From an uncultured Verrucomicrobia subdivision 3 bacterium (GTDB taxonomy: Bacteria; Verrucomicrobiota; Verrucomicrobiia; Limisphaerales; UBA11358), in assembly GCA_903865745.1 (NCBI GenBank), contig CAIPKV010000028.1:1-64000 (forward strand): a DNA stretch of 64,000 nucleotides, in the 5' to 3' direction. The translations under genes were made by a program, and so were the position numbers. The notes beneath the pieces were generated by a model, which made no database searches, was not told where the DNA came from, and worked only from the letters and a program-made list of their open reading frames with translations. This document shows, piece by piece, positions 55,075 to 63,800 of this stretch (position 1 is the stretch's first letter; each line of letters starts with the position of its first letter).

Positions 55075-55524
55075 ATGACCACCTCATTCCCCATCAGTTC
55101 CATGCTGCACAAAAAGGGCACTGCGCTCTGGAGCGTTACGCCGGAAACCACGGTCTTCGATGCCATCCGCTTGATGGCCGAAAAAAACATCGGCGCGCTG
55201 CCTGTGCTGGGGAGCGGGCAACTGGTGGGAGTCTTTACGGAACGCGATTACACGCGGAAGGTGGCGTTGATGGGCAAGTCTTCCAAGGAGACGCGCGTCC
55301 GCGAAGTGATTGCGCGCGAAATCACCACCGTGACGCCGGATGACTCGGTGGAAGATTGCATGCGGCTGATGACGGAGAAACGCGTGCGTCATCTACCGGT
55401 GGTTGAAGGGCAAAACCTCGTCGGCATCATCTCCATTGGCGACCTCGTGAACTGGATTATCTCCACGCAAAGCGCGGCGATTGAGCAGATGGAACAATAC
55501 ATCGCCGGCAGTCCGGCGTTGTGA
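55075..55524 (+). CDS. Two-CBS-domain protein
   Basis: 149 aa from the ATG at 55075. A tandem CBS pair fills the protein: FDAIRLMAEKNIGALPVLG...VGVFTERDYTRK and EDCMRLMTEKRVRHLPVVEG...VGIISIGDLVNW. Such free-standing pairs bind adenosyl nucleotides and regulate partner enzymes. No partner is adjacent; guaB, 29 kb away, carries its own pair. Confidence 0.9.
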   Translation: MTTSFPISSMLHKKGTALWSVTPETTVFDAIRLMAEKNIGALPVLGSGQLVGVFTERDYTRKVALMGKSSKETRVREVIAREITTVTPDDSVEDCMRLMTEKRVRHLPVVEGQNLVGIISIGDLVNWIISTQSAAIEQMEQYIAGSPAL

Positions 55525-55533
55525 GGGGACAGC

Positions 55534-55887
55534 TTACTTGGCGATGGAATCGATGATGGCGTCGCGCGTCGCGGCATTTTGCTGCGCGGCTTTTAACACG
55601 TTCGCCGTCTGACCTTGCGGGGTATTTGGTGCGGCGGCGACACCGTTGGTGCCATCCGTGCTGGTAATGGAGAATAAAGCGGTCGGCTTCGGCAGAATCA
55701 TGGTGGTCAATGCGTCGCGATAATTGTAAGTCACCACCAACATGCTCGCGATAGTCAGAAAAACCACCACCGCCCGGACTTGTTCGAATAAGCGCGAGCG
55801 TTTCTCGGCACGCAATTCCTCCTGTTGTTCAGCCTCATGCTGACCAACAATCTGGTTCATCGCTTTTTCGAACGACTTGTCCTTCAT
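55534..55887 (-). CDS. Small single-pass membrane protein, unknown
   Basis: 117 aa. A charged N-terminal helix (about 1-38, rich in E/K/R) is followed by one membrane helix (RAVVVFLTIASMLVVTYNY) and a Thr/Ala-rich tail. No family recognised. Convergent with the CBS gene; its upstream neighbour on the same strand (56012-56344) has a similar build, so they may be related in role. Confidence 0.6.
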   Translation of the reverse strand: MKDKSFEKAMNQIVGQHEAEQQEELRAEKRSRLFEQVRAVVVFLTIASMLVVTYNYRDALTTMILPKPTALFSITSTDGTNGVAAAPNTPQGQTANVLKAAQQNAATRDAIIDSIAK

Positions 55888-56011
55888 AAGAAACCGGAAA
55901 TAATATACTACGAGCGCGGTTCATATGCCAGCGGGGTTGGGTGAAGTCAATGGATTATTGCCGCGGCTGGTTTGACTGGCAATTCGATGAGGTCGAGCCG
56001 CCACCGGCGAT

Positions 56012-56344
56012 TTACTGGACCGCGTCGTCGACTTCTTTTTGATGCTCCAAGGCGCTTTGCCGGAAAGAATCCGCGTTGTCGGACTTGGTCTGGATCCGCG
56101 TGACCAGTTTATTGACTTTCTGAGAGGTCAGGAAGGTAATTTGGTTCCGGTGATTGACGATGAAGGTAATAATCGTCAGTAGCAGTAATAAAATAAAGAC
56201 GCGCCGCACGGCTTTGAAAATCATCCCGCAGCCGCGCCGCAAAATCCCAGTGTGCCGGTTCCCGCCAGGGAGCTGGTACAAGTCACCCGCGCGCTGCGTT
56301 TCCGCGTCGCTGATCAAGGGCACCATGTCCATCGACAATTTCAC
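56012..56344 (-). CDS. Small single-pass membrane protein, unknown
   Basis: 110 aa at most; the real start may be the internal ATG of MIFKAVRRVFILLLLL, which begins just before the membrane helix (FKAVRRVFILLLLLTIITFIV). The C-terminal 45 residues are polar and helical. No family recognised. Same strand as the gene at 55534. Confidence 0.5.
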   Translation of the reverse strand: MKLSMDMVPLISDAETQRAGDLYQLPGGNRHTGILRRGCGMIFKAVRRVFILLLLLTIITFIVNHRNQITFLTSQKVNKLVTRIQTKSDNADSFRQSALEHQKEVDDAVQ

Positions 56345-56468
56345 CCTTTATAGTAAGCGCCTTTCGTGCCATCCATTGAGAGAGAGGGCTTGGGTGGAAA
56401 TGACCAAATTTCAGGCAACGCCATCCAAGTTTTAGCCACTTGGGCGGCAGGTGCCGACGGACGGCCGA

Positions 56469-57038
56469 TTACTTCTTAGCCAGCGACTTCTTCGTAGCCG
56501 CCTGCAATTCGTCCAGCTCCGGCTGCAATTCTTCCTTCGTCTTCTTATCCATCCGGTCGATAAACAATATCCCGTTCAGATGATCCGTCTCATGCTGGAT
56601 GGCGCGCGCCAGCAGACCGCCGCAGCGGAACGCAATCGGCTTGCCCTTCGCGTCGAGCGCCTTCACATCCACCGTGACCGGTCGCGTAATCTCCGCATAC
56701 ATTTCCGGAAAGCTCAAACACCCCTCGCCCGCCGTCGCCGGCGCGCCAACCGGCGTGACCACCGGGTTAATCAACACCAGCGGCATGATGCTCGCCACGT
56801 CTGCCGGCTGGCCGTCCAGTTCCAGCGTCGAGGGCCGGTCCGTAATCTCGCGCACATCAATTACCGTCAGCTGCTTCGCCACGCCGACCTGTTGCGCCGC
56901 GAGGCCGACCCCGTGATTTTCCTTCATCGTCGCGAACATCGACTCGATGAGCTGCTTGATTTCCGGCGTGATGCTCTCAATCTTAGCGCCTTTTTGGCGG
57001 AGTGCCGGATGGCCGTATTTAACAATATCCAAAATCAT
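56469..57038 (-). CDS. def: Peptide deformylase
   Basis: 189 aa. All three PDF motifs are present: GVGLAAQQVG (43-52), EGCLSFP (105-111, metal ligand C107) and QHETDHLNG (148-156, ligands H149 and H153, catalytic E150). It removes the formyl group from nascent proteins. It follows parB by 24 bp on the same strand, suggesting co-transcription. Confidence 0.95.
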   Translation of the reverse strand: MILDIVKYGHPALRQKGAKIESITPEIKQLIESMFATMKENHGVGLAAQQVGVAKQLTVIDVREITDRPSTLELDGQPADVASIMPLVLINPVVTPVGAPATAGEGCLSFPEMYAEITRPVTVDVKALDAKGKPIAFRCGGLLARAIQHETDHLNGILFIDRMDKKTKEELQPELDELQAATKKSLAKK

Positions 57039-57062
57039 TTTAATAAACCTTCTCGCTAACCT

Positions 57063-57980
57063 CTAATCCGCATTAACCCCCAGAATCTCTAAAATATTCT
57101 GGAGCTCATTATCGCTGAAGAACGAGATCTCCACCGCGCCTTTCCCCTTCGCATATTTAATCTGCACCTTCGCCCCAAACTTCTCGCGCAGGTTCGCCTC
57201 CAGCCGTCCAATGTTCGCGTCCACTGGCACGATGGCCGGCGTCTTCGCGTTCTCCGGCGTATGTTTCGCCGCGCGCGACTGCAGCTTTGCAATGAGTCCT
57301 TCCGTCTGCCGCACGTTCAATCCGTCTTTAATCACGCGTTCCGCCGCGTGCAATTGGATCTTCTCATCGGCCAACCCCAGAATCACCTTCGCATGGCCCA
57401 CCGAGATTCGGCCCGTGCGCAAAAAGCTTTGGACCATCGTGGGCAATTTCAGCAGCCGCGTCGCATTCGCCACCGCCGCGCGACTCTTACCCACCTTCAC
57501 CGCGATTTCCTCCTGCGTCAGTTGGAATTGTTCCGCGAGCTGCGCGTAACCCAGCGCTTCTTCCAGCGCATTCAAATTCTCGCGCTGCAAATTTTCGATG
57601 AGCGCCAGCTCCAACACCGCGCGGTCGTCGGCCACGCGCACAATCACCGGCACCTCCGCCAGATTCAAGAGCTGCGAGGCGCGCCACCGCCGTTCCCCTG
57701 CGATCAACTCGTAAAAACCCTGGTTCTCCCGCACGATCAGCGGCTGCACAATCCCCTGGGACCGGATCGAATCCGCGAGTTCCTTCAGCGCCTCCTCCGA
57801 AAATTCCTTGCGCGGTTGCAGCGGCGACGGGCGCACCCGGTTCAGCGGCACGCGCTCCACCCGTTCGCGATTATCCAGCGGCGCTGGTGCGGGGGCGACT
57901 GGCGCAGTCGAAGTTTGCGGGGACGGCGGCTGACTGCTCAACAGCGCGCCCAGCCCGCGTCCCAATGCAGGTTTAGACAT
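57063..57980 (-). CDS. parB: ParB/Spo0J chromosome-partition protein
   Basis: 305 aa. N-terminal Pro-rich start, then the ParB/Srx domain with RPSPLQPRKEFSEEALKELA, the CTP-binding AGERRWRASQLL and ENLQRENLNALEEALGY, the central HTH (QEEIAVKVGKSRAAVANATRLLKLP) and a C-terminal dimer domain. It loads on parS sites near the origin for segregation. No parA lies in the window on either side, and I see no canonical parS palindrome. Confidence 0.93.
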   Translation of the reverse strand: MSKPALGRGLGALLSSQPPSPQTSTAPVAPAPAPLDNRERVERVPLNRVRPSPLQPRKEFSEEALKELADSIRSQGIVQPLIVRENQGFYELIAGERRWRASQLLNLAEVPVIVRVADDRAVLELALIENLQRENLNALEEALGYAQLAEQFQLTQEEIAVKVGKSRAAVANATRLLKLPTMVQSFLRTGRISVGHAKVILGLADEKIQLHAAERVIKDGLNVRQTEGLIAKLQSRAAKHTPENAKTPAIVPVDANIGRLEANLREKFGAKVQIKYAKGKGAVEISFFSDNELQNILEILGVNAD

Positions 57981-58092
57981 TACTCAAGGTTGTCGCAGGG
58001 CAACCAAATTGTCAACGCGCCGCCGCTGCCACCGCACATTGCCCACCGTTTTTACTACCGCAAATCGCCGCCCCCCCTTACGCTGTCGTCAC

Positions 58093-58974
58093 ATGGCAAT
58101 CCTCGGTCAACGCAATTTACTTTCCGTCGTCCGCGCGTCCGCGCCCGGCCTCTACCTCGATGGCGGCGCGCTCGGCGAAATCCTGTTACCCGGCCGCTAC
58201 ATCCCCGCCGACCTCGCGCCCAAGCAGAAAATCGACGTCTTTGTCTATCGCGATTCCGAAGATCGCCTCGTCGCCACCACCGAAAAGCCGCGCGCCATGG
58301 TGGGCGAATTCGGCTACATGCAGGTCAAGAACGTCAACGCCCAGATTGGCGCCTTCCTCGACTGGGGCCTCGCCAAAGACCTCCTCGTACCCTTCCGCGA
58401 ACAGGAAGTTCCCTTGCGCGTCGGCGACTGGGCCGTCGTTTATGTCGCGCTCGATGCCCAGACCAATCGCATCCTCGCCAGCACCCGGCTCAACCGCCAT
58501 CTCAACCGCGAGACCCCCGCCTATCGCGACGGCCAACCTGTCAACCTCCTCGTCACCGGCAAAGCGGCGCTCGGCTATGGGGCCATTATTAACAACGCCC
58601 ATCTCGGTTTACTCCACAAAAGCCAGCTCGCCTACGCCCTCAGGATTGGGGCCCGGCTCAAAGGCTTTGTCCGCACCGTGCGCCCCAATGGCAAGATTGA
58701 TCTGGGCCTGGATGCCGTCGGCTACAAGCGCGTGGCCCCCCTGACCGACCTCATCGTCACCGCGCTGAAGATGAGCGGCGGCAAGCTGCCTTATGATGAT
58801 GACAGCACGCCCGTCGTCATCCGGCAGAATTTCAATGTGAGCAAGAAAGCGTTCAAGCAGGCGCTCGGCAAACTCTACAAGACCCGGCGCATCGCCTTCA
58901 CGAAGCCCGGCATCGAACTGCTGGAAAACGACACGTGGATGCCTGGGAGGGCGAAAGTTTTGAGTCGTGAGTGA
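58093..58974 (+). CDS. S1-type RNA-binding protein, CvfB-like
   Basis: 293 aa from the ATG at 58093 (MAILGQRNLLSVV). OB/S1 modules in tandem (LLPGRYIPADLAPKQKIDVFVYRDSEDRLVATT and the FGYMQVKNVNAQIGAFLDWG block) and a C-terminal winged helix match the CvfB/YitL family of RNA-binding regulators. It is divergent from parB with about 110 bp between them. Confidence 0.85.
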   Translation: MAILGQRNLLSVVRASAPGLYLDGGALGEILLPGRYIPADLAPKQKIDVFVYRDSEDRLVATTEKPRAMVGEFGYMQVKNVNAQIGAFLDWGLAKDLLVPFREQEVPLRVGDWAVVYVALDAQTNRILASTRLNRHLNRETPAYRDGQPVNLLVTGKAALGYGAIINNAHLGLLHKSQLAYALRIGARLKGFVRTVRPNGKIDLGLDAVGYKRVAPLTDLIVTALKMSGGKLPYDDDSTPVVIRQNFNVSKKAFKQALGKLYKTRRIAFTKPGIELLENDTWMPGRAKVLSRE

Positions 58975-59046
58975 TTAGTTTTTAGTGGGAGGGAAGGTTA
59001 AGACGGGAAGGGGTAATTAACTATTTAATCTGTCTCAATGTTTGCT

Positions 59047-59292
59047 TCAGGCTTGTTTCTTCAAAATCCATAAACCTAGAAACGCAAAAGCAAATACTCC
59101 AATAATATAGGCGGTCAATGGTATGAACAACTGCCAACCGGTGAACTGCATACCGGCAACTATCAATGTTGTGTGCGTGGTCTCTGGAGCTTTGCGCCAA
59201 GGCAATATACACTGAAAGATTATTGTGTATGAAGTCCACGTCATTAAAAGTGCGACTAGCAAACTCAACGAACCAAGTAATGCTTTAATCAT
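59047..59292 (-). CDS. Small two-helix membrane protein, hypothetical
   Basis: 81 aa with two or three hydrophobic helices (ALLGSLSLLVALLMTWTSY and LFIPLTAYIIGVFAFAFLGL). An AGGGA lies 12-13 nt before the ATG. No family recognised and base composition is less GC-rich than the core genes around it, fitting an accessory origin. Confidence 0.5.
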   Translation of the reverse strand: MIKALLGSLSLLVALLMTWTSYTIIFQCILPWRKAPETTHTTLIVAGMQFTGWQLFIPLTAYIIGVFAFAFLGLWILKKQA

Positions 59293-59484
59293 AATTGTGG
59301 CGTTCCCTTGATTTTTACTAATAGGTTATCGTCGGTTGGCATTGTAACCCATCCGATTTCATGGGTTCGAGAGTGCGCGGGGTCGGGCCGGTTGTCCACC
59401 CATTTTTGCAGTTCCTCCCATGCCGCGCGCCCCTGAAGACTTGAAAAAAGCCGGTGCAAATGTTTTAAGACCTCCCTCACCCCA

Positions 59485-59605
59485 CCCTCTCCCTAAGGAG
59501 AGGGCTTTGACGTTCCCTACGTCCTTGGTAAAACCCGCGACGGGATTGAAAAGAAGGTCAACCAAATCACCAAAACCTGTCGCAGCCTTTTCCCTCTCCT
59601 CGGGG
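59485..59605. repeat. REP-like element with paired palindromes
   Basis: A perfect hairpin CCCTCTCC-CTAA-GGAGAGGG at 59485-59504 is matched by a second, CTCTCC-TCGG-GGAGAG near 59594-59609. The inner arms are also inverse copies of each other, so the roughly 120-bp segment can fold as one unit. It lies upstream of the first XRE gene. Confidence 0.6.
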
Positions 59606-59645
59606 GAGAGTAGCCCTGTTGGGTATTGCACAACGGCAGGTTCAT

Positions 59646-59924
59646 GTGAATTACCCTGCAAATTCAGGAAATCAGAAACGGGCTAACGCGTTGAAATTGA
59701 ACATAAAGACGGCAGGCGATTGGCTCAAAGTCAAACGTTTAGAGAAAAATCTCACGCCCGGCCAAGTGGCAGCGAAAATGGGTATTGCAACATCCTTGGT
59801 TTGCTCATGGGAAAGCAGTAGTTGGCAGCCTGACAGTCAGCAGTTGAAGTCGCTGGCGCAAATTTTAGGATTCGATGCCGAGGATTTTGAAACGCCCACT
59901 AACAGACCCCGGAATTCATCATAG
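59646..59924 (+). CDS. Small XRE-family HTH protein, copy 1
   Basis: 92 aa from a GTG at 59646; the frame also opens upstream from TTG 59619 inside the repeated leader. HTH residues lie in KRLEKNLTPGQVAAKMGIATSLVCSWESSSWQP. It has the same length and architecture as the next gene, and both are preceded by TGTTGGGTATTGCACA (59618 and 59964), so they arose by tandem duplication with strong divergence. Probably an autoregulator or orphan DNA-binding protein. Confidence 0.7.
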   Translation: MNYPANSGNQKRANALKLNIKTAGDWLKVKRLEKNLTPGQVAAKMGIATSLVCSWESSSWQPDSQQLKSLAQILGFDAEDFETPTNRPRNSS

Positions 59925-59982
59925 CTTCTTGTGACTTTTAACCAGACTGCTGAGGGGTCAGCTGTTGGGTATTGCACAGAGA

Positions 59983-60261
59983 ATGACGGTGGTTCCATTT
60001 GATAATTCCAAGCAGAAATATAGCGTCCGAAAGGTGATTCCAGTCAATCCAAAAACATTGGGCGATCATCTGCTGTTGAAACGCATTGAAGCAAACCTGA
60101 CCCAGCCAGAAGTGGCGCAAATGGCAGGGGTTTCAACGAGGATTGTCCGAAAATGGGAACACGGCCACGCCTGCCCCACCGAACCTCATTGGCAGACTCT
60201 GGTGCAACTTCTGGGCTTGAATTCCCAATTTATCAATGGGTCAAACCCAACGCCAGAGTAG
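59983..60261 (+). CDS. Small XRE-family HTH protein, copy 2
   Basis: 92 aa from the ATG at 59983. HTH in KRIEANLTQPEVAQMAGVSTRIVRKWEHGHACP. The NPKTLGDHLLLKR start is typical of a widespread group of orphan XRE proteins. The leader word recurs after the gene in altered form (near 60261-60278), as if a third unit had been lost. Confidence 0.75.
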   Translation: MTVVPFDNSKQKYSVRKVIPVNPKTLGDHLLLKRIEANLTQPEVAQMAGVSTRIVRKWEHGHACPTEPHWQTLVQLLGLNSQFINGSNPTPE

Positions 60262-60293
60262 CCTGTTGGGATTTACACGCTTTTTTATGAAAC

Positions 60294-60318
60294 GAGGGTT
60301 CGATTCCCTTCACCCGCT
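60294..60318 (+). other. tRNA 3'-end remnant (T-arm and acceptor strand), probable att scar
   Basis: GAGGG-TTCGATT-CCCTT forms a complete T-arm, followed by CACCCGC, an acceptor 3' strand, and a T in the discriminator position; GCC stands where CCA would be. No 5' half or anticodon arm precedes it. The acceptor and U73 fit tRNA-Gly. The other parts of 60262-60576 hold no supported gene. Confidence 0.65.
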
Positions 60319-60576
60319 GCCTTTTGATTATAGTCAATAGAATCAATTGTTTTGTGAGTTTCTGAAAAGTTTTTGTGGTCAACTTACTACGAAAACTTAC
60401 TACAATCGCAAGACGTTTTAACGTGGTCAGGACGGTCAGGATGGAAGGTGAATCAACCCCAGACACCACAAAAAAATTGCCAGCACAACAGCCTTACCCC
60501 TACGCCTACCCAAACATTTTCCAAGCTGGAATTAAATTGAGATAAATTAACACCCCGCATTTGACCGCAGAGTCGT

Positions 60577-60798
60577 TTAACTTTGGGCGGGCACCCGCGC
60601 AATGAACTCCGGGCCGTTGTCGCTCCGAATGTATTCTGGCATGCCGTGTTGCTCAATGGCTGGCGCCGCATCGTAGGTGCCCACGAAACTGACGCCCGCT
60701 GGACTGCCGTCCGGGATCGCGCCGATCGGATAGAGCGATGCCTGAACCCTAGCCACCGCCGCTAATGATGCAATCAATATTAAACAGATGATTTTCAT
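60577..60798 (-). pseudogene. Secreted-protein 5' end fused to an IS3-family transposase fragment
   Basis: The 73-aa frame starts with a signal peptide (MKIICLILIASLAAVARVQA) and the secreted-protein opening PIGAIPDGSPAGVSFVGTYD, then changes to EQHGMPEYIRSDNGPEFIAR, the core of the IS3-type rve integrase domain (the Asp of SDNGPEF is catalytic). The junction is near 60665. Neither part is complete, so a gene was cut by an insertion element that has since been almost wholly deleted. It lies just downstream of the MBG-repeat gene. Confidence 0.7.
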
Positions 60799-60825
60799 AT
60801 TATGGTTTCTTGATTAACGCGCTGA

Positions 60826-63800
60826 TTACGGCTGCCACTTGATGCGGTAATAAGCCGAACTCGGCGGAGTGCCGCCCAAATCGCTGAATGAATCGCTCAC
60901 GGAAATCACGCCGTTGGTGCTGACGGTGTTCGTGGCAATGGACGCCCAATCGGTGAGATTGGTGGACCGCTCGGTGATGTAGCTGAAGCCGATGACACCA
61001 TAAGCCTTGAGCGTGGTGGGATTGCCGGTCGTGATGTTGACGATGGAGTTGGTGCCGGTGACATAGGCGTTGACCGCGATGTTGATGACGCCGGCAACGG
61101 TATCTCCATAGCTGTCGCTGGCGGTATAGTTGATTTGGTCGGCTACATTCGGGGCGGTGGACGGATAGCCAATGAGCGTTGCATTGGTGATTAGGGACAC
61201 GCTGTTGGTGGTGGACAGGTTGAAGGTAGTGAGAGTAACGGCATCACCGTCCACGTCGCTCCATTGGTTGGTGAGTTGTGACCACGGGAAATGCAACCCC
61301 AAGCCCGCCGTCCGTGTCAGGCTCAGCGGTGCCAACATGGGCGGGTGGTTGGTGACGATTTGATCAAGGTTGGTGGTGCTGCCCAGATAATTACCATCAC
61401 CCAGATAGTCCACGGTGATGACGTTCGTTCCGCGCGGCAGGTTGGTGATGCTAAAGCTGGTGGCGCTGCCGCTGCTCACGGCGTTCGTGCTGAACGCGCC
61501 GTTGGTGGAAGAGAAAACCACGCTGCCCGTGGCGTCAGCCGGGAGCGTGGCGGTGTAGGAGACGGTGTCCTTGAATCCGGACGGATTTTCGCTGGAGGAC
61601 GCCCCGACGAAAGTGTTCGCCTGACTGATGGTCAGTGTGCCGTTGGTCGCGCTCACATTGTAATTCGGGTTGCCGCCCAAGGTCACCATGATGTTCGACA
61701 CGCCCACCGCCGAATATTGCCCCGCATCCGTGTTCAGGCTGTAATTGATCGTATCCCCACCGATAACTTGACCCACCACCGTTGCCGTCAACGGCGGGTT
61801 CCCCGTCCCATAGGGCTTGGTCTTCGCATCCGCCGTCACCGAGGCCGGTGCCGGGCTGATGTTGAAGGCGGTCGGGCTGGAGGTGGCGCTGTTGTAATTG
61901 GAATCTGCCGCCAAGGTTGCCGTCACGGTGTAGCTGCCGGCGTTGGTCGGCGTGTTTGCGCTCGGACCAAAGCCAGTGCCGCTGTAGTTGAAACTCAACG
62001 CGCCACTTGATCCGGTGAAGCTGGCACTAGCCGGTCCCTGGCCTGCGCCTTCATAGGTGAAGCTGGTCGTCCCGGTCACGGTGACAGAACTGTTCGCCTT
62101 GTTGACCGTCACACTCACGGTATTGGAGGCGGTGGTGTAATTGGTCGTGTCCGTCGGCAGGAAGATGACCCACACATTCGTCACGCCCGCATTCGGAATA
62201 ATCGTGTTGTCGGCGAAGGCAAAGCTGCCCGCGACGGCTTCATCTCCGTCCGCATCCAGGTCATAGCCGTTCGTTGCCACGCTGCCGGTCAAACTTGAGC
62301 TGGTCAACGTCTGGCCGTAGGTGATGGCGCTGGCGGTCAAGGTCAGCGTCGGCGTGGTTTGCAACACGGTCTGCGTCACGGTGACGCTGCTGCCCAGATA
62401 ATTATTGTCGCCAAGATATTGCGCCGTGAAGTTGGTCACGCCAACGGTCAGGTCGTCATTGGTATAATAAGCGACACCACCCACCACTACATTCGTCCAC
62501 ACCGGCGTGCTACCCAGTGAGAACACCACATTGCTGCTGGCATTAGCTGCCGTCACATTATTGGTTTCCACCACGGCGGTGAAGATCAGTGTCTGGCCGT
62601 AGTAGTTCGTCTCGCCAATGCTGTTGGTCAGCAACAGACTCGTCGTCGCTTGGGCGGAATTGATTACGCCGGTTGTGTCATTGAGTGGGGTGATGGCGTA
62701 ATTAGCGGTAACATCAGTTGTGGCTGAATTCGTGATGGTCGCCGTTGGAATCAGCGTCTTGCCCGTGCCCACAGCGGCATCCAAATAATGTTCCGCCAGC
62801 GTCGCGAACCCATCTCCGCTGGCCAGAGTGCCGGCTGTGAGCGTCGGCACGTTGGTCGCGGTGGTGTCGCCATCGTGAATTTTTGTGTTCGGTTGCGCCG
62901 TGATGCTAATGGGCCGGGTCGTGATGGCAAAGTTCGCGCTCACAAACGCGATGCTGTAGTTGGCGTTCGTCAAAGTGTTCAGCGCTATCGCATACGGACT
63001 GCCCGCCACGGTTTCACCCGCCACACGGCTCAAGCTGCCGGTGAGCGTGTCACTGCCAACCAGCGCCGGTGAGACGGTGTAAGTGAACGTCGGATCCACC
63101 GCGCCATAAACTTTTGTTTGCCCGCTGGTCGCCGTCACTGTGATCGGCTTCTGCGTGATGGCAAAGTTCGCCGGAGTAAACGCGATGCTGTAGTTGGCGT
63201 TCGTCAAATTGTTCAGCGCAATCGCATAGCTGCTGCCGACATTCTCGCCGGCGGCACGGCTCAACGCGCCGCTGAAACTGTCGCCGGTGATCAACGCCGG
63301 CGAAACGCCATAAGTCAGCGTCGGATCGCTCGCGCCATACACCTTGGTCTGCCCGCTGGTGGCCGTAACTGTGATAGGTTTCTGGGTGATGCCAAAGTTG
63401 GCGCTGTTGAAGGTGATGCTGTAATAATTCCCGGCGGTCAGGGTGTTTTGCAAAATCGCATAGTTGCCGACATTCTCGCCAGTCGCGCGGCTCAAAACGC
63501 CGCTGAAATTATCACCCGTCACCAAGCTGCCCGACGCCAGCGTATAGGTGAGGGTCGGGTCGGTTGCGCCATAAACCTTGGACTGACCGCTGTTGGCTGA
63601 CACTGTGAGCGCAATCGGCGTATAATGCAACTTCACTTGATTGGCAGTGGTCACGATGCTGTATTGTCCGGAGTATTTCGGCGTGGTGCCGGTGAACACG
63701 GGTGTCGTATTAAAGGCACCCGAAACTGTCCCGCTTCCGGCATTAATGAGCACATAGTCATTGTAATCCAGCGTCCCCGCCGAATTAATGGTGATTTGGG

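Noticed and set aside
59289-59480. 63-codon minus-strand frame upstream of the small membrane gene
   Set aside because: It overlaps the membrane gene start by ATGA, but the sequence runs into the REP-like element and looks like repeat-derived DNA in more than one frame.
60233-60469. 78-codon minus-strand frame with the KGIEPSF segment
   Set aside because: That peptide is the antisense reading of the tRNA 3' remnant, a well-known artefact.
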